A DNA stretch of 57,817 nucleotides, taken from the NCBI GenBank assembly GCA_937907455.1, contig CALESQ010000024.1, positions 1 through 57,817 on the forward strand, read 5' to 3'. Below, piece after piece: positions 49,447-57,715 of the stretch. Made by a program: the position numbers and the translations under genes. Source of the DNA: an uncultured Caldilineales bacterium (GTDB taxonomy: Bacteria; Chloroflexota; Anaerolineae; JAAEKA01). The number at the start of each line of letters is the position of its first letter. The stretch's first letter is position 1. The notes beneath the pieces were generated by a model. That model was not told where the DNA came from, did not search any database, and worked only from the letters and a program-made list of their open reading frames with translations.

Positions 49447-50547
49447 TTAGGCCAGGCGCTGCTCGGTCTTAGGATCGAACAAGTGCATGTTGTCCATGTT
49501 CACAACCAGGTCAAGGTTTTCCCCGATATGGGCGCGGGTGCGCGGGTCAAGGCGGGCCACAAAGCTCTTCTTGCCCGAAAGCAGATAGGCAAAAATCTCG
49601 CTGCCCATCATTTCGGTCACGTCCACTTTAGAATTCATATAAGCCGGTGAAATGCCGGGCGGAGTGAACTCGCGGGATTGAAGGTCTTCGGGGCGCACGC
49701 CAAACACCACCTGCTTGCCCTTGTGCTTCATAGCCAATTCTTTGTTCTTGGCCGGTACTTCCAGGCGGAAGGTACCGCCATCCACATACATCTTGCCGTC
49801 AGCTTCCACCAGCGTGGCATCGAAGAAATTCATCGAAGGGCTGCCGATGAAGCCGGCTACAAAGACATTGTCGGGATGGTCGTACAGGTGTTGCGGGGTG
49901 TCGCACTGCTGCAAAACACCGTCCTTCATCACCGCAATGCGGGTAGCCATAGTCATGGCTTCCACCTGGTCGTGGGTGACGTAGATGAAGGTAGTGCCCA
50001 GGCGCTGCCACAGCTTGGAGATTTCCGCACGGGTCTGCACGCGCAGCTTGGCATCCAGGTTGGAAAGCGGCTCGTCGAAAAGGAAGACCTTCGGATTACG
50101 CACAATCGCGCGTCCCACCGCTACACGCTGGCGCTGGCCGCCAGAGAGAGCCTTGGGCTTGCGATCCAGGTACTGGCCAATGCTCAACACATCAGCCGCT
50201 TCCTTGACACGACGATCAATTTCTTCCTTCGGCATCTTGCGCAGCTTCAGGCCGAACGCCATATTGTCGTACACCGACATGTGCGGATACAACGCATAGC
50301 TTTGGAACACCATGGCAATATCGCGATCCTTGGGTGGCACATCGTTCACCACGCGGTCGCCGATCAAAATCTGGCCGTCGCTGATTTCTTCCAGGCCGGC
50401 CAACAGGCGCAGCGTGGTAGATTTGCCGCAGCCCGACGGGCCGACATACACCATAAATTCCTTGTCTTCGATTGCCAGGTTAAAATCCTTAACGGCAACC
50501 ACATCGCCCCAACGCTTGTAGATATTGCGATAAGTTACACTAGCCAT
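49447..50547 (-). CDS. Sugar ABC transporter ATP-binding protein (UgpC/MsmX type)
   Basis: A 366-residue ATPase energising carbohydrate or glycerol-phosphate importers. It shows Walker A 'VGPSGCGKST', Q-loop 'VFQSYALYPHMSVYDNM', signature 'ALSGGQRQRVAVGRAIV', Walker B 'VFLFDEPLSNLDA', H-loop 'YVTHDQVEAMTMA' and a C-terminal TOBE/OB regulatory domain with 'VFGVRPEDL'. Such ATPases often serve several permeases, which fits the absence of permease and binding-protein genes here. ATG 50547 follows an AAAGGAG box that sits inside a hairpin with a following U-run. The promoter lies about 300 nt upstream. Confidence 0.93.
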   Translation of the reverse strand: MASVTYRNIYKRWGDVVAVKDFNLAIEDKEFMVYVGPSGCGKSTTLRLLAGLEEISDGQILIGDRVVNDVPPKDRDIAMVFQSYALYPHMSVYDNMAFGLKLRKMPKEEIDRRVKEAADVLSIGQYLDRKPKALSGGQRQRVAVGRAIVRNPKVFLFDEPLSNLDAKLRVQTRAEISKLWQRLGTTFIYVTHDQVEAMTMATRIAVMKDGVLQQCDTPQHLYDHPDNVFVAGFIGSPSMNFFDATLVEADGKMYVDGGTFRLEVPAKNKELAMKHKGKQVVFGVRPEDLQSREFTPPGISPAYMNSKVDVTEMMGSEIFAYLLSGKKSFVARLDPRTRAHIGENLDLVVNMDNMHLFDPKTEQRLA

Positions 50548-50548
50548 G

Positions 50549-50570
50549 AAAAAAAACTCCTTTAAAGGAG
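50549..50570 (-). promoter_or_regulatory. Shine-Dalgarno-embedding hairpin with U-run before the ABC ATPase start
   Basis: On the minus strand CTCCTTTAAAGGAG (50570-50557) folds on itself (CTCCT/AGGAG, TTAA loop), is followed by eight Ts and then C-ATG. The right arm is the ribosome-binding site (AAAGGAG). The element could stop transcription or hide the ribosome-binding site. Confidence 0.5.
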
Positions 50571-50851
50571 GGGGCACAAGCCGGAAAAACAGAACTTTGC
50601 GGTCAGGTGGTTGACAGGCACCTGGGCATTAGCGCCAAAACCGCTCTTTCGCGGTGTGCAAAGGGGTCACAGAGAGGCAAACACGAGGCAAATTAAGAGA
50701 GGGGCAAGCCCGGCAGCATGTGCCGTATTCACAACAGCAAGCGCGTCCGCCGACCATGCGGGGATGCCGAACTTTGAAAACGACACCTCCTTTCTTATGC
50801 AGAACGAGCGACAGCCTGCAAAACAACGGGGACTCAGGCGTGAATGGGGCG

Positions 50852-50880
50852 ATTATAGCACGGACACCCCAAGCTGACAA
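50852..50880 (-). promoter_or_regulatory. Strong sigma-70-type promoter of the ABC ATPase gene
   Basis: Minus-strand TTGTCA (50880-50875), a 17-nt spacer and consensus TATAAT (50857-50852). It gives a leader of about 300 nt. The gap 50571-50851 has no gene that I can firmly call. It does hold AAAGGAGGTG near 50787-50796 and a Cys-rich 42-codon frame starting at 50757. Confidence 0.6.
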
Positions 50881-50914
50881 GTTATCGGTGATGAATCTCA
50901 CAGCTAGCACGCTG

Positions 50915-50943
50915 TTGCCCAATGGCCCAGCCTGTGGTAACAT
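50915..50943 (+). promoter_or_regulatory. Sigma-70-type promoter of the large membrane protein pair
   Basis: TTGCCC (50915-50920), a 17-nt spacer and TAACAT (50938-50943), about 40 nt before the ATG at 50986. It is back to back with the minus-strand promoter at 50852-50880. Confidence 0.45.
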
Positions 50944-50985
50944 AACGCGGCTGAATTTTCCATCCCCACGAAGGACTTTTGCTTC

Positions 50986-53763
50986 ATGCGTCGTATTCAC
51001 CTGCTGGTGCTTGCCCTTTACTCGCTGCTGGCCGTGGCCCTTACCTGGCCCCTGGCGTTGCACCTCACCACCCATGTGCCCGGCAGCGATGTGTGGGCCT
51101 ACGATGAATACACCTTCCTCTGGAACCTCTGGTACTTCAAACACGCACTGATAGATCAGCTCAGCACCCCGCTGCACACCGACCTGATCTTCTACCCTGT
51201 GGGGATGGGGCTGGTGATGTACACCTTCAACATCATGGCCGCCGCCCTGGCCTTGCCTCTGCATCTGCCTGCGGCCAACGCCATCCCCCTGGCCAGCAAC
51301 CTGGTCAACCTCGGTTCCACAGTATTAAGCGGCTACGGCACCTTTCTGCTCAGCCTGTACCTGCTGCGCGCCCGCCCTGCCGACCGGCAGCCCACTGCAC
51401 GCACGCACTACCAGGCAGCCTTCATCGCCGGTCTGGTGTACGCCTTTGCCTCCAGCCGCTTCATCTACCTGGCGCTGGGGCATTACATGATCGTCACCAC
51501 GCAGTGGATCCCCTTCTTCCTGCTCTACTTCCTGCGCACCTTGCACCGCCCCCGCCTGCGTGCCGCCCTGCTCGCCGGGGTATTCGCCGCGCTGTGTCTG
51601 CTCACCGATATGATCTTCGGCGTACTGCTGGCGCTGGCAGCCAGCGTGCTGCTGCTGGAGCAGCTCATAGCCGCACGCAAACGCCTCACCTGGCCGCGGC
51701 TGGCGCGCACCGGCGGCCTGCTGCTGCTCAGCGCGGCCATAGCGGCCCTGCTCAGCGCACCGCTGCTGCTCCCCACCGTGCGTGAGGGGCTGGATGCCAC
51801 CTACGCCGTCGAGGGCTGGGGCCTGTCCGATCAGCTCAGCGCAGACCTGGTAGGGCTGGCTACGCCCACCGACCTGCATCCGTTGTGGGGCAGCGGCGAT
51901 TGGCCTGCCAGCCTGCGCGCCGTGCAAACCGGCGAAAGCCGTTTTCGCGATGTCAACACCGTCTTTCTGGGTTATGCAACCGTGGCGCTGGCCCTGCTGG
52001 GCGTGTTCGCAGCGCGCCGTGGTGCCCGCGGCTGGCTGTTCGTGGCGCTGGCAGCCTTCCTGTTGGCGCTCGGCCCGCTGTTGCAGATCAACGGCCAATC
52101 CGAATTCAACCTGGATGGCCTGCTGATCAGCGTGCCCCTGCCTTACCTCGTTGTGCATTTCCTGCCCTTCATCAAAGGCTTTCGCGCCCCCAACCGCTTC
52201 AGCATTGTGTTGGTGCAGGCACTGGCAGTGCTGGCTGGCTATGGCAGCGCCTGGTTGATCGGAAAAGCAGCGCGGGCAGGGCGCAGCAGCGCCGCCCCGC
52301 TGGTCGCTGCACTGCTGGCCGCCGCCCTGCTGTTTGAGCATCTCGCCGTGCCCATGCCCCTCACCGATGCCCGCATCCCCGCGCCCTACCGTGCCCTGGC
52401 CGCAGAGCCAGGTGACTGGGCCTTGCTGCAACTCCCCATGGGCTGGCGCAACGGCTTCGGCGTCCTCGGCGCAGAAGATACCCGCGCCGAATGGTATCAG
52501 ACCGCCCACGCGCGGCCCATCCTCAGCGGCAACACCTCGCGCAACCCCGCCTTCAAATTCGCCTATTTTGCCCGTCTGCCGCTGGTGCAGGCTGTCACCG
52601 GTATCGAAAGCTACACGCCCCCCGATGCCGCCACCGATGCCGCAGCCCGCGCCTCCGCCGCCGAGCTGATGACGCTGTGGAATGTGCGCTACCTGGCTAT
52701 CAACCCCATTGTGCCCGGCCGCTACCCGCTGGTGGATACCTGGCAAGCCACGCGCGACTATCTGCTCAGCGTGGTGCCGATAGAGCCTACCCCCCGCTGG
52801 GACGCCGACGGCGTGCAGATCTATGCCGTGCAGCAAGCCCCCGTACCCTTCCCCTTTGAGTTGGATCTGGGCAGCCGCCCCACCGAGGCCTACCGCGGCC
52901 CCGGCTGGAGCGTGGACGAGGCCGACATCACCGGCGCCAACGGCATCTGGGTGGACGGGCAGGAGGCAGAGCTTTACCTGCCGCTGCGCTTCGCCGCAGA
53001 AACCCCCCAGCCTGTTGATGTGGTGCTGCGCATCCAGCCCTTTACCTGGGTGAACGCGCCCGCGCAGCAAATCACCCTCAGCCTGAACGATGTGATGCTG
53101 GGCGAATACACCCTGACCGCAGGTTGGCAAGAACTGCGCATCCCCGCCCCGGCCACAGCCGCCCGCTCCGGCCTCAACCGCTTGCGCCTGCATTTCAGCA
53201 GCGCAGCCCGACCGCTGGACGTGTTGCCCAGTCAGGCGCTCATTGGCAACACCGGCGTGCAAGCGCCCCTTGATATTGAGATCAACAGCGGCGGCGCAGC
53301 GCAGGACATCGCCTTTATCACCCTGACCACACCGGATGGCAAAGCGAGCGATGGCTCTGCCGGGCGACGCGGCTACAACCTGGCCGTGCTGCATCCGCTC
53401 AGCGGCGAAGTGCTGACCGTGCGCGGCTTCGACACCACAGCCAACAGCTACGAAGCCGACCGTCTGGCCGAATTCATCGAGGGGCTGCCTGAGGGCGTTA
53501 TCGTGGTTGCCGCCACGCGCGGCGAGGCTGGGCTGGCTCTGAACGATCGCGCCGTGGCGGCACTGCGCAGCCTGGGCAGCGCAGTGGATGGCCGCGCCAC
53601 GCCCGCCGCAGGCCATGCCCTGATCGGCGTCAAGGGCGCAGCGCCCGGCACTGCGCTGGAGCAAAACGCCCCGGACGGAGCCTATCTGCGCCTGGCCGGA
53701 GATCGCCGCCGCCTGGCTGCCGCGGTGGATTGGGTGCGGCTGGAGCCGCCCGCTGCACCATGA
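50986..53763 (+). CDS. Large polytopic membrane protein (GT-C-like, YfhO-like layout)
   Basis: A 925-residue protein of uncertain family. About twelve helices fill residues 1-455. The first outer loop has acidic residues ('HVPGSDVWAYDEYTFLWNLWYFKHAL'), as in GT-C glycosyltransferases. Later loops include 'FIKGFRAPNRFSIVL', reminiscent of YfhO-like and oligosaccharyl-type membrane proteins. The second half (about 455-925) is extracytoplasmic and beta-rich, with no further helices. ATG 50986 has a GAAGGA box. The stop overlaps the start of the DUF2723 gene (ATGA), implying coupled synthesis of two surface-glycosylation proteins. The enzymatic role is inferred only from topology and neighbours. 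Confidence 0.6.
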   Translation: MRRIHLLVLALYSLLAVALTWPLALHLTTHVPGSDVWAYDEYTFLWNLWYFKHALIDQLSTPLHTDLIFYPVGMGLVMYTFNIMAAALALPLHLPAANAIPLASNLVNLGSTVLSGYGTFLLSLYLLRARPADRQPTARTHYQAAFIAGLVYAFASSRFIYLALGHYMIVTTQWIPFFLLYFLRTLHRPRLRAALLAGVFAALCLLTDMIFGVLLALAASVLLLEQLIAARKRLTWPRLARTGGLLLLSAAIAALLSAPLLLPTVREGLDATYAVEGWGLSDQLSADLVGLATPTDLHPLWGSGDWPASLRAVQTGESRFRDVNTVFLGYATVALALLGVFAARRGARGWLFVALAAFLLALGPLLQINGQSEFNLDGLLISVPLPYLVVHFLPFIKGFRAPNRFSIVLVQALAVLAGYGSAWLIGKAARAGRSSAAPLVAALLAAALLFEHLAVPMPLTDARIPAPYRALAAEPGDWALLQLPMGWRNGFGVLGAEDTRAEWYQTAHARPILSGNTSRNPAFKFAYFARLPLVQAVTGIESYTPPDAATDAAARASAAELMTLWNVRYLAINPIVPGRYPLVDTWQATRDYLLSVVPIEPTPRWDADGVQIYAVQQAPVPFPFELDLGSRPTEAYRGPGWSVDEADITGANGIWVDGQEAELYLPLRFAAETPQPVDVVLRIQPFTWVNAPAQQITLSLNDVMLGEYTLTAGWQELRIPAPATAARSGLNRLRLHFSSAARPLDVLPSQALIGNTGVQAPLDIEINSGGAAQDIAFITLTTPDGKASDGSAGRRGYNLAVLHPLSGEVLTVRGFDTTANSYEADRLAEFIEGLPEGVIVVAATRGEAGLALNDRAVAALRSLGSAVDGRATPAAGHALIGVKGAAPGTALEQNAPDGAYLRLAGDRRRLAAAVDWVRLEPPAAP

Positions 53764-55655
53764 ACGCCCCCAGAGTTGAACGCACACGCGCCGACGCGCT
53801 GCTGGCCGCGGGGCTGGGTCTGCTGGCCGCCGCGCTTTATGCCGCGCTGGCTGCGCCCGGCATTCTGTCCGGCGACAGCGGCGAGCTGCAATTCGCGGCC
53901 TGGCGCGCCGGGCTTGCCCATCCCACCGGCTATCCGCTCTATTTAACTCTCGGCTGGCTGTGGACGCACGCGCTGGCCGCGGCGCACCTGGCCGCGCCCG
54001 CACGCGCCATGACCTTGCTGACCGCACTGTTTGGCGGGCTAGCCGTAGCCTTCACGGCGCTGTTGGCGCGGGCGCTGACCGCTCACCTGGCCGCAACCCG
54101 CTGGAGCCAGCTTGCCGCGCTGACCGCAGCGGTGATCTTTGCGCTCACCCCTACGCTGCTCAGTCAAGCCACCATCACCGAAGTCTACACGCTGCATGCT
54201 GCCTGGCTGGCGGCCACGCTTTGGCTGGCAGTGCGCTGGCGTGAGCGTCAAGATGCCGGGTTGCTTCCGTTGGCCTTTGTGGCCGGGCTGGGGCTGGCAC
54301 ATCACCGCACCAGCCTGCTGCTGTGGCCGGTGTTGCTGCTTTACCTGTGGCCTGCACTGCGTCACACCGGCCAGCGCAGCCCGCGGCGTCTTCTCCTGGC
54401 TGTGCTGCTGGCGCTGGCACCGCTGCTGTTCTATCTCTACATTCCGCTGCGCGCCGCGGCCACGCCCTACCTGACGCTGACCCTGGGGCCAGGCGCACCC
54501 GCGGCGCTGCTGGATCACTCAGCCGCGGGCCTGTGGCGCTACGCGTTGGGCCAGAGTTTTGCCGGTGAGCTACAAAGCCCCGCAGCAGCGCTGCGCAGTC
54601 TGCCCACGCTGCTGCCGCGCTTATCTGCAGAGCTGGGATGGTCAGGCGTGTTGCTGGCTGCTGTCGGTGTGCTGGCGTTAGCCGTGCGGCGTCGCTGGGC
54701 CTTGCTCTGGCTCACCGCGGCAAGTTTCGCGGTGCTGGCGGGCTTCAATCTCACCTACACCATCGGCGATATTGCCGTATTCTACATTTCGGTTTACCTC
54801 ATTGCCGTGTTGTGGCTGGCCTGCGCGCTGGCCTGGCTGGCAAATGCTGCGGCTTCAGCTACGCGCGGGCCTCTGCCGGGGCTGATGATACTTCTGCCGG
54901 CTCTGCTGGTGCTTGCGCCGTTGCTGCTGCATCTACCCGCGGCCAATCGGCGCAACGACAGCCATGCAGAGCAGGCTTGGCGCGCCCATCTGGCCGCCAA
55001 TCCGCCGCGTGCCGCTGTGCTGGTGACCAACGACCGCGACGAGATGATGCCGCTATGGTACCTGCAACAGGTTGAGGGGTTGCGCCCCGACCTGGCTGGG
55101 GTCTTTCCGCTGCTGCTGGCTGAACAGGGCTGGTTGGATATTGGTCAAACCGTGCGCAGTGCGCTTGCCACCGGTCGCCCCGTTTATCTGATTAAACCGA
55201 TGCCAGGGTTGGAGATTCTTGCGCAAGTGGGCGAAACGGAGCCTTCGGGCTTGACCCCGGTGTTGGGCATGGCGACAAGTGATCCGCCCGCGCAGGCAGT
55301 GAATGCCCTTTTGGGCGACGCGGTGCGCCTGCTGGGCTACGACGAACAGCGCGCCGGTGAGCAACTGACGGTAGCCCTGCATTGGCAGGCTGTGCGTCCT
55401 CTGTCTGCGGACTACACCACCTTCGTGCAGGCGTTAGCAGCGGATGGCTCCAAGCTGGCGCAGAGTGATCACCCGGCGGGCGGTGTGTACTATCCCACCA
55501 GTCTGTGGCCATCCGGCGAGGTGCTGCTAGATCGCCACGTCCTCGCCCTGCCCACGGGCGCGGCTCCGGCTGCCCTGCTCATCGGTATGTATCGGCTGGT
55601 AGACGGCGAGTTGATATCGCTGGGCACGGTGCAATGGGAAATGAGAAGACAGTAA
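53760..55655 (+). CDS. DUF2723/TMEM260-like membrane glycosyltransferase, second paralogue
   Basis: A 631-residue relative of the protein encoded at 25000-26868. It has the signature 'LSGDSGELQFAAWRAGLAHPTGYPLYLTLGW' (in parts: GDSGELQFA; AHPTGYPLY), with better conserved D-S-G-E residues than the other paralogue. Ten or eleven helices and a C-terminal extracytoplasmic domain with the shared 'VALHWQAVRPL'-type beta module follow. ATG 53760 overlaps the upstream stop codon by three bases, so translation is coupled to the 925-residue protein. It is likely an O-glycosyltransferase at the outer membrane face; the acceptor is unknown. Confidence 0.75.
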   Translation: MNAPRVERTRADALLAAGLGLLAAALYAALAAPGILSGDSGELQFAAWRAGLAHPTGYPLYLTLGWLWTHALAAAHLAAPARAMTLLTALFGGLAVAFTALLARALTAHLAATRWSQLAALTAAVIFALTPTLLSQATITEVYTLHAAWLAATLWLAVRWRERQDAGLLPLAFVAGLGLAHHRTSLLLWPVLLLYLWPALRHTGQRSPRRLLLAVLLALAPLLFYLYIPLRAAATPYLTLTLGPGAPAALLDHSAAGLWRYALGQSFAGELQSPAAALRSLPTLLPRLSAELGWSGVLLAAVGVLALAVRRRWALLWLTAASFAVLAGFNLTYTIGDIAVFYISVYLIAVLWLACALAWLANAAASATRGPLPGLMILLPALLVLAPLLLHLPAANRRNDSHAEQAWRAHLAANPPRAAVLVTNDRDEMMPLWYLQQVEGLRPDLAGVFPLLLAEQGWLDIGQTVRSALATGRPVYLIKPMPGLEILAQVGETEPSGLTPVLGMATSDPPAQAVNALLGDAVRLLGYDEQRAGEQLTVALHWQAVRPLSADYTTFVQALAADGSKLAQSDHPAGGVYYPTSLWPSGEVLLDRHVLALPTGAAPAALLIGMYRLVDGELISLGTVQWEMRRQ

Positions 55656-55719
55656 GCAGTAACCAGTAAATAGTTCAGATTCTGCACATCCTTCCTAACG
55701 AATCACCGATCCCTATCCC

Positions 55720-56979
55720 ATGCCTGACCTCTTCAACGTTCACACCCCCGATGCAGCGCAACGCGTGTTTGATGCTGCGTTTCATCCTGTCGTGCGCGCT
55801 GAGCCTGTTGCTGTCGCCGCGGCATTGGGCCGCATCACCGCGGCGGATATCCGCGCGCCACACGATCTGCCCAGCTTTCCCCGCGCCACGGTGGATGGCT
55901 ATGCGGTAGCCGCGGTGGATACTCACGGCGCCAGCGATGGCCTGCCCGCCCTGCTGCGCGTGGCAGGTGAAATGCCGATGGGCCGGGCTGCCGTGCTTCC
56001 TCTGGCCGAGGGCGAAGCCGCTGTAGTGCATACCGGCGGCATGATCCCCACGGATGCCGATGCGGTGGTGATGATCGAACACACTCAACGCCTGCCCGCC
56101 CCCGCTCGCGACTCTGTCAATCCTGCGCCCTATTTGATCGAACTCTATCGCTCGGTAGCCGCGGGGCAGAACGTCGTGCAGGTGGGTGAAGACGTGCGCC
56201 GTGGCGATTTGATGCTGCCCGCAGGGCATTGGCTGCGCCCCCAGGATATCGGTGCGCTGCTGGCGCTAGGCATTACCACGGTAGACGTAGCCGTGCGTCC
56301 ACGCCTGGCGGTGCTTTCTCAGGGCGACGAGGTGGTGCCACCGGAACAGGAACCGGCCTCAGGTGAGGTACGTGACATCAACTCCTACACGTTGTCAGCG
56401 CTGGCCGAGCAGAACGGCGCCACAGCCCAGCGCTACCCCATTGTACCGGATGACCTGGATGCTCTGCGTGCTGCGGCCCGCGCCGCGCTAGCCGATGCGG
56501 ATTTGCTGGTGATGTCTGCGGGCAGTTCGGTGAGTGTACGCGACATGACCGCTCAGGTGATCAGCGAATTGGGTCAACCAGGGATTTTGGTACACGGTGT
56601 GGCACTCAAGCCGGGCAAGCCGACTATTCTGGCCGTGTGTGACGGCAAGGCGGTGTTTGGCCTGCCGGGCAACCCCGTCAGCGCGATGGTGGTGTTTGAT
56701 CTGTTCGTGGCCCCGGCGATTCGACGCCTGCTGGGTGCAGGAGAGCCGCGACGCAACCCTGTGGCTGCCCGACTGGCGCGCAATCTCGCCAGCACCACCG
56801 GCCGCGTAGATGTGGTGCCGGTGCGCCTGGAGACGCGCGCTGGTGAGCTGTGGGCCGTGCCGGTGCTGGGAAAAAGCAATCTCATCCACACCCTGGTGCG
56901 CGCCGAGGGTGCGGTGCGCGTGCCGCTGGACAGCAATGGCATCGCTCAGGGCACGTGGGTGGAGGTGGAGGTGGGGTGA
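55720..56979 (+). CDS. moeA: Molybdopterin molybdenumtransferase
   Basis: A 419-residue MoeA that inserts molybdate into adenylated molybdopterin. Family motifs are 'LGRITAADIRAPHDLPSFPRATVDGYAV' (in parts: LPSFPRATVDGYAV), 'VHTGGMIPTDADAVVMIE', 'DINSYTLSAL', 'GVALKPGKPTILAV' and 'VFGLPGNPVSAMV'. The domain IV end ('GTWVEVEVG') is present. Length is standard. No other molybdenum cofactor gene adjoins. The stop runs into a GGTGACAGG stutter and then a CGGTCTCCAGACCG-family repeat. Confidence 0.95.
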   Translation: MPDLFNVHTPDAAQRVFDAAFHPVVRAEPVAVAAALGRITAADIRAPHDLPSFPRATVDGYAVAAVDTHGASDGLPALLRVAGEMPMGRAAVLPLAEGEAAVVHTGGMIPTDADAVVMIEHTQRLPAPARDSVNPAPYLIELYRSVAAGQNVVQVGEDVRRGDLMLPAGHWLRPQDIGALLALGITTVDVAVRPRLAVLSQGDEVVPPEQEPASGEVRDINSYTLSALAEQNGATAQRYPIVPDDLDALRAAARAALADADLLVMSAGSSVSVRDMTAQVISELGQPGILVHGVALKPGKPTILAVCDGKAVFGLPGNPVSAMVVFDLFVAPAIRRLLGAGEPRRNPVAARLARNLASTTGRVDVVPVRLETRAGELWAVPVLGKSNLIHTLVRAEGAVRVPLDSNGIAQGTWVEVEVG

Positions 56980-57009
56980 CAGGGTGACGCGGGATGACAA
57001 GGTGACAGC

Positions 57010-57060
57010 TCCGGCCGGCCCCTGCGGGATGGTTCCCAATCTCCAGACCGAGCCGCACCG
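57010..57060. repeat. Dispersed palindromic repeat fragment between moeA and the NTase gene
   Basis: CCGGCCGGCCCCTGCGGGAT and ATCTCCAGACCGAG elements of the same family as the cluster at 20495-20725 (compare 20654-20692). Confidence 0.6.
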
Positions 57061-57066
57061 AGCTAC

Positions 57067-57579
57067 TCATAACATCCCCGGCTTGATTTTGCCACGCAGC
57101 AAGCAGAGTAACCGCGTCTGGTCGAGTTGGGGCAACACGGCGGCAGCGCGCGCCAACCGACCACGACGAATCGCAGCCAGAAACTCTTCCTCCGGCCAGG
57201 CCGATGTCACAAGCACGCCATCAAGCTCAATTTCACTGCGAGTAGCCGCGAAGATCGGCTGCCAGCGCCCCTGTTCGCACCACTCTAGTTCAGCCATTAC
57301 ATCTACCGGCACGCCTTGCACCTCGAAACGGCCAAAGTGCGAGCGGTATTGCTCACTGGTACGATAAACTACCGGCTGGACTGCCTGCGCGGCAAAGATC
57401 TCACCAAAGTGATACGCACCGGCGCGATCGGTGAGCAGATCCAGATCATGCACAGGCACGGCGATGCCATGAATCGCGAAAGCCGCACCACCGGATACCA
57501 CCAGGGCAATGCCGTGCGCAGCCGTCTGTTCAGCAATGGCACGTAAGGCAGCGCGCCAAGACGAAGCTGGGATAGACAT
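57067..57579 (-). CDS. Nucleotidyltransferase-fold protein
   Basis: A 170-residue protein with the N-terminal pattern of a minimal nucleotidyltransferase fold: 'VVSGGAAFAIHGIAVPVHDLDLLTD', i.e. G-G then D-x-D (Asp45, Asp47). The third acidic residue is probably in 'VDVMAELEW' (Asp/Glu near 92-97). It resembles stand-alone AbiEii/MNT-like or DUF6036-type NTases, often found in toxin-antitoxin or unknown contexts. No partner gene is visible. ATG 57579 has AAGGAG upstream. The specific reaction is unknown. Confidence 0.65.
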   Translation of the reverse strand: MSIPASSWRAALRAIAEQTAAHGIALVVSGGAAFAIHGIAVPVHDLDLLTDRAGAYHFGEIFAAQAVQPVVYRTSEQYRSHFGRFEVQGVPVDVMAELEWCEQGRWQPIFAATRSEIELDGVLVTSAWPEEEFLAAIRRGRLARAAAVLPQLDQTRLLCLLRGKIKPGML

Positions 57580-57639
57580 ACAAAATTAGCTCCTTGCACA
57601 AAGTGATGAGGCTGTACGGTACAATCTGTCCAAAAACAA

Positions 57640-57715
57640 CTGCACAGCTGCGGACTCGGTCTGGAGACCGGCCACAGCAAAGAGTCGCGCTCCGGCCGGT
57701 CCCTGCGGGATGACC
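57640..57715. repeat. Dispersed palindromic repeat near the window end
   Basis: Carries CGGTCTGGAGACCG (57657-57670, inverted orientation) followed by GGCCGGTCCCTGCGGGAT, matching the intergenic family seen at 20.5 and 27 kb. Bases 57716-57817 show nothing else that I can support. Confidence 0.65.

Noticed and set aside
50629..51264. A 211-codon minus-strand frame overlapping the start of the 925-residue membrane protein
   Set aside because: It is antisense to a well-supported gene for over a third of its length, has no recognisable domain, and shows typical shadow-frame composition.
51325..54027. A 900-codon minus-strand open frame opposite the large membrane proteins
   Set aside because: The Gly/Gln/Arg/His-rich product is a shadow of the G+C-rich plus-strand genes; those have membrane helices, a family match and coupled starts.
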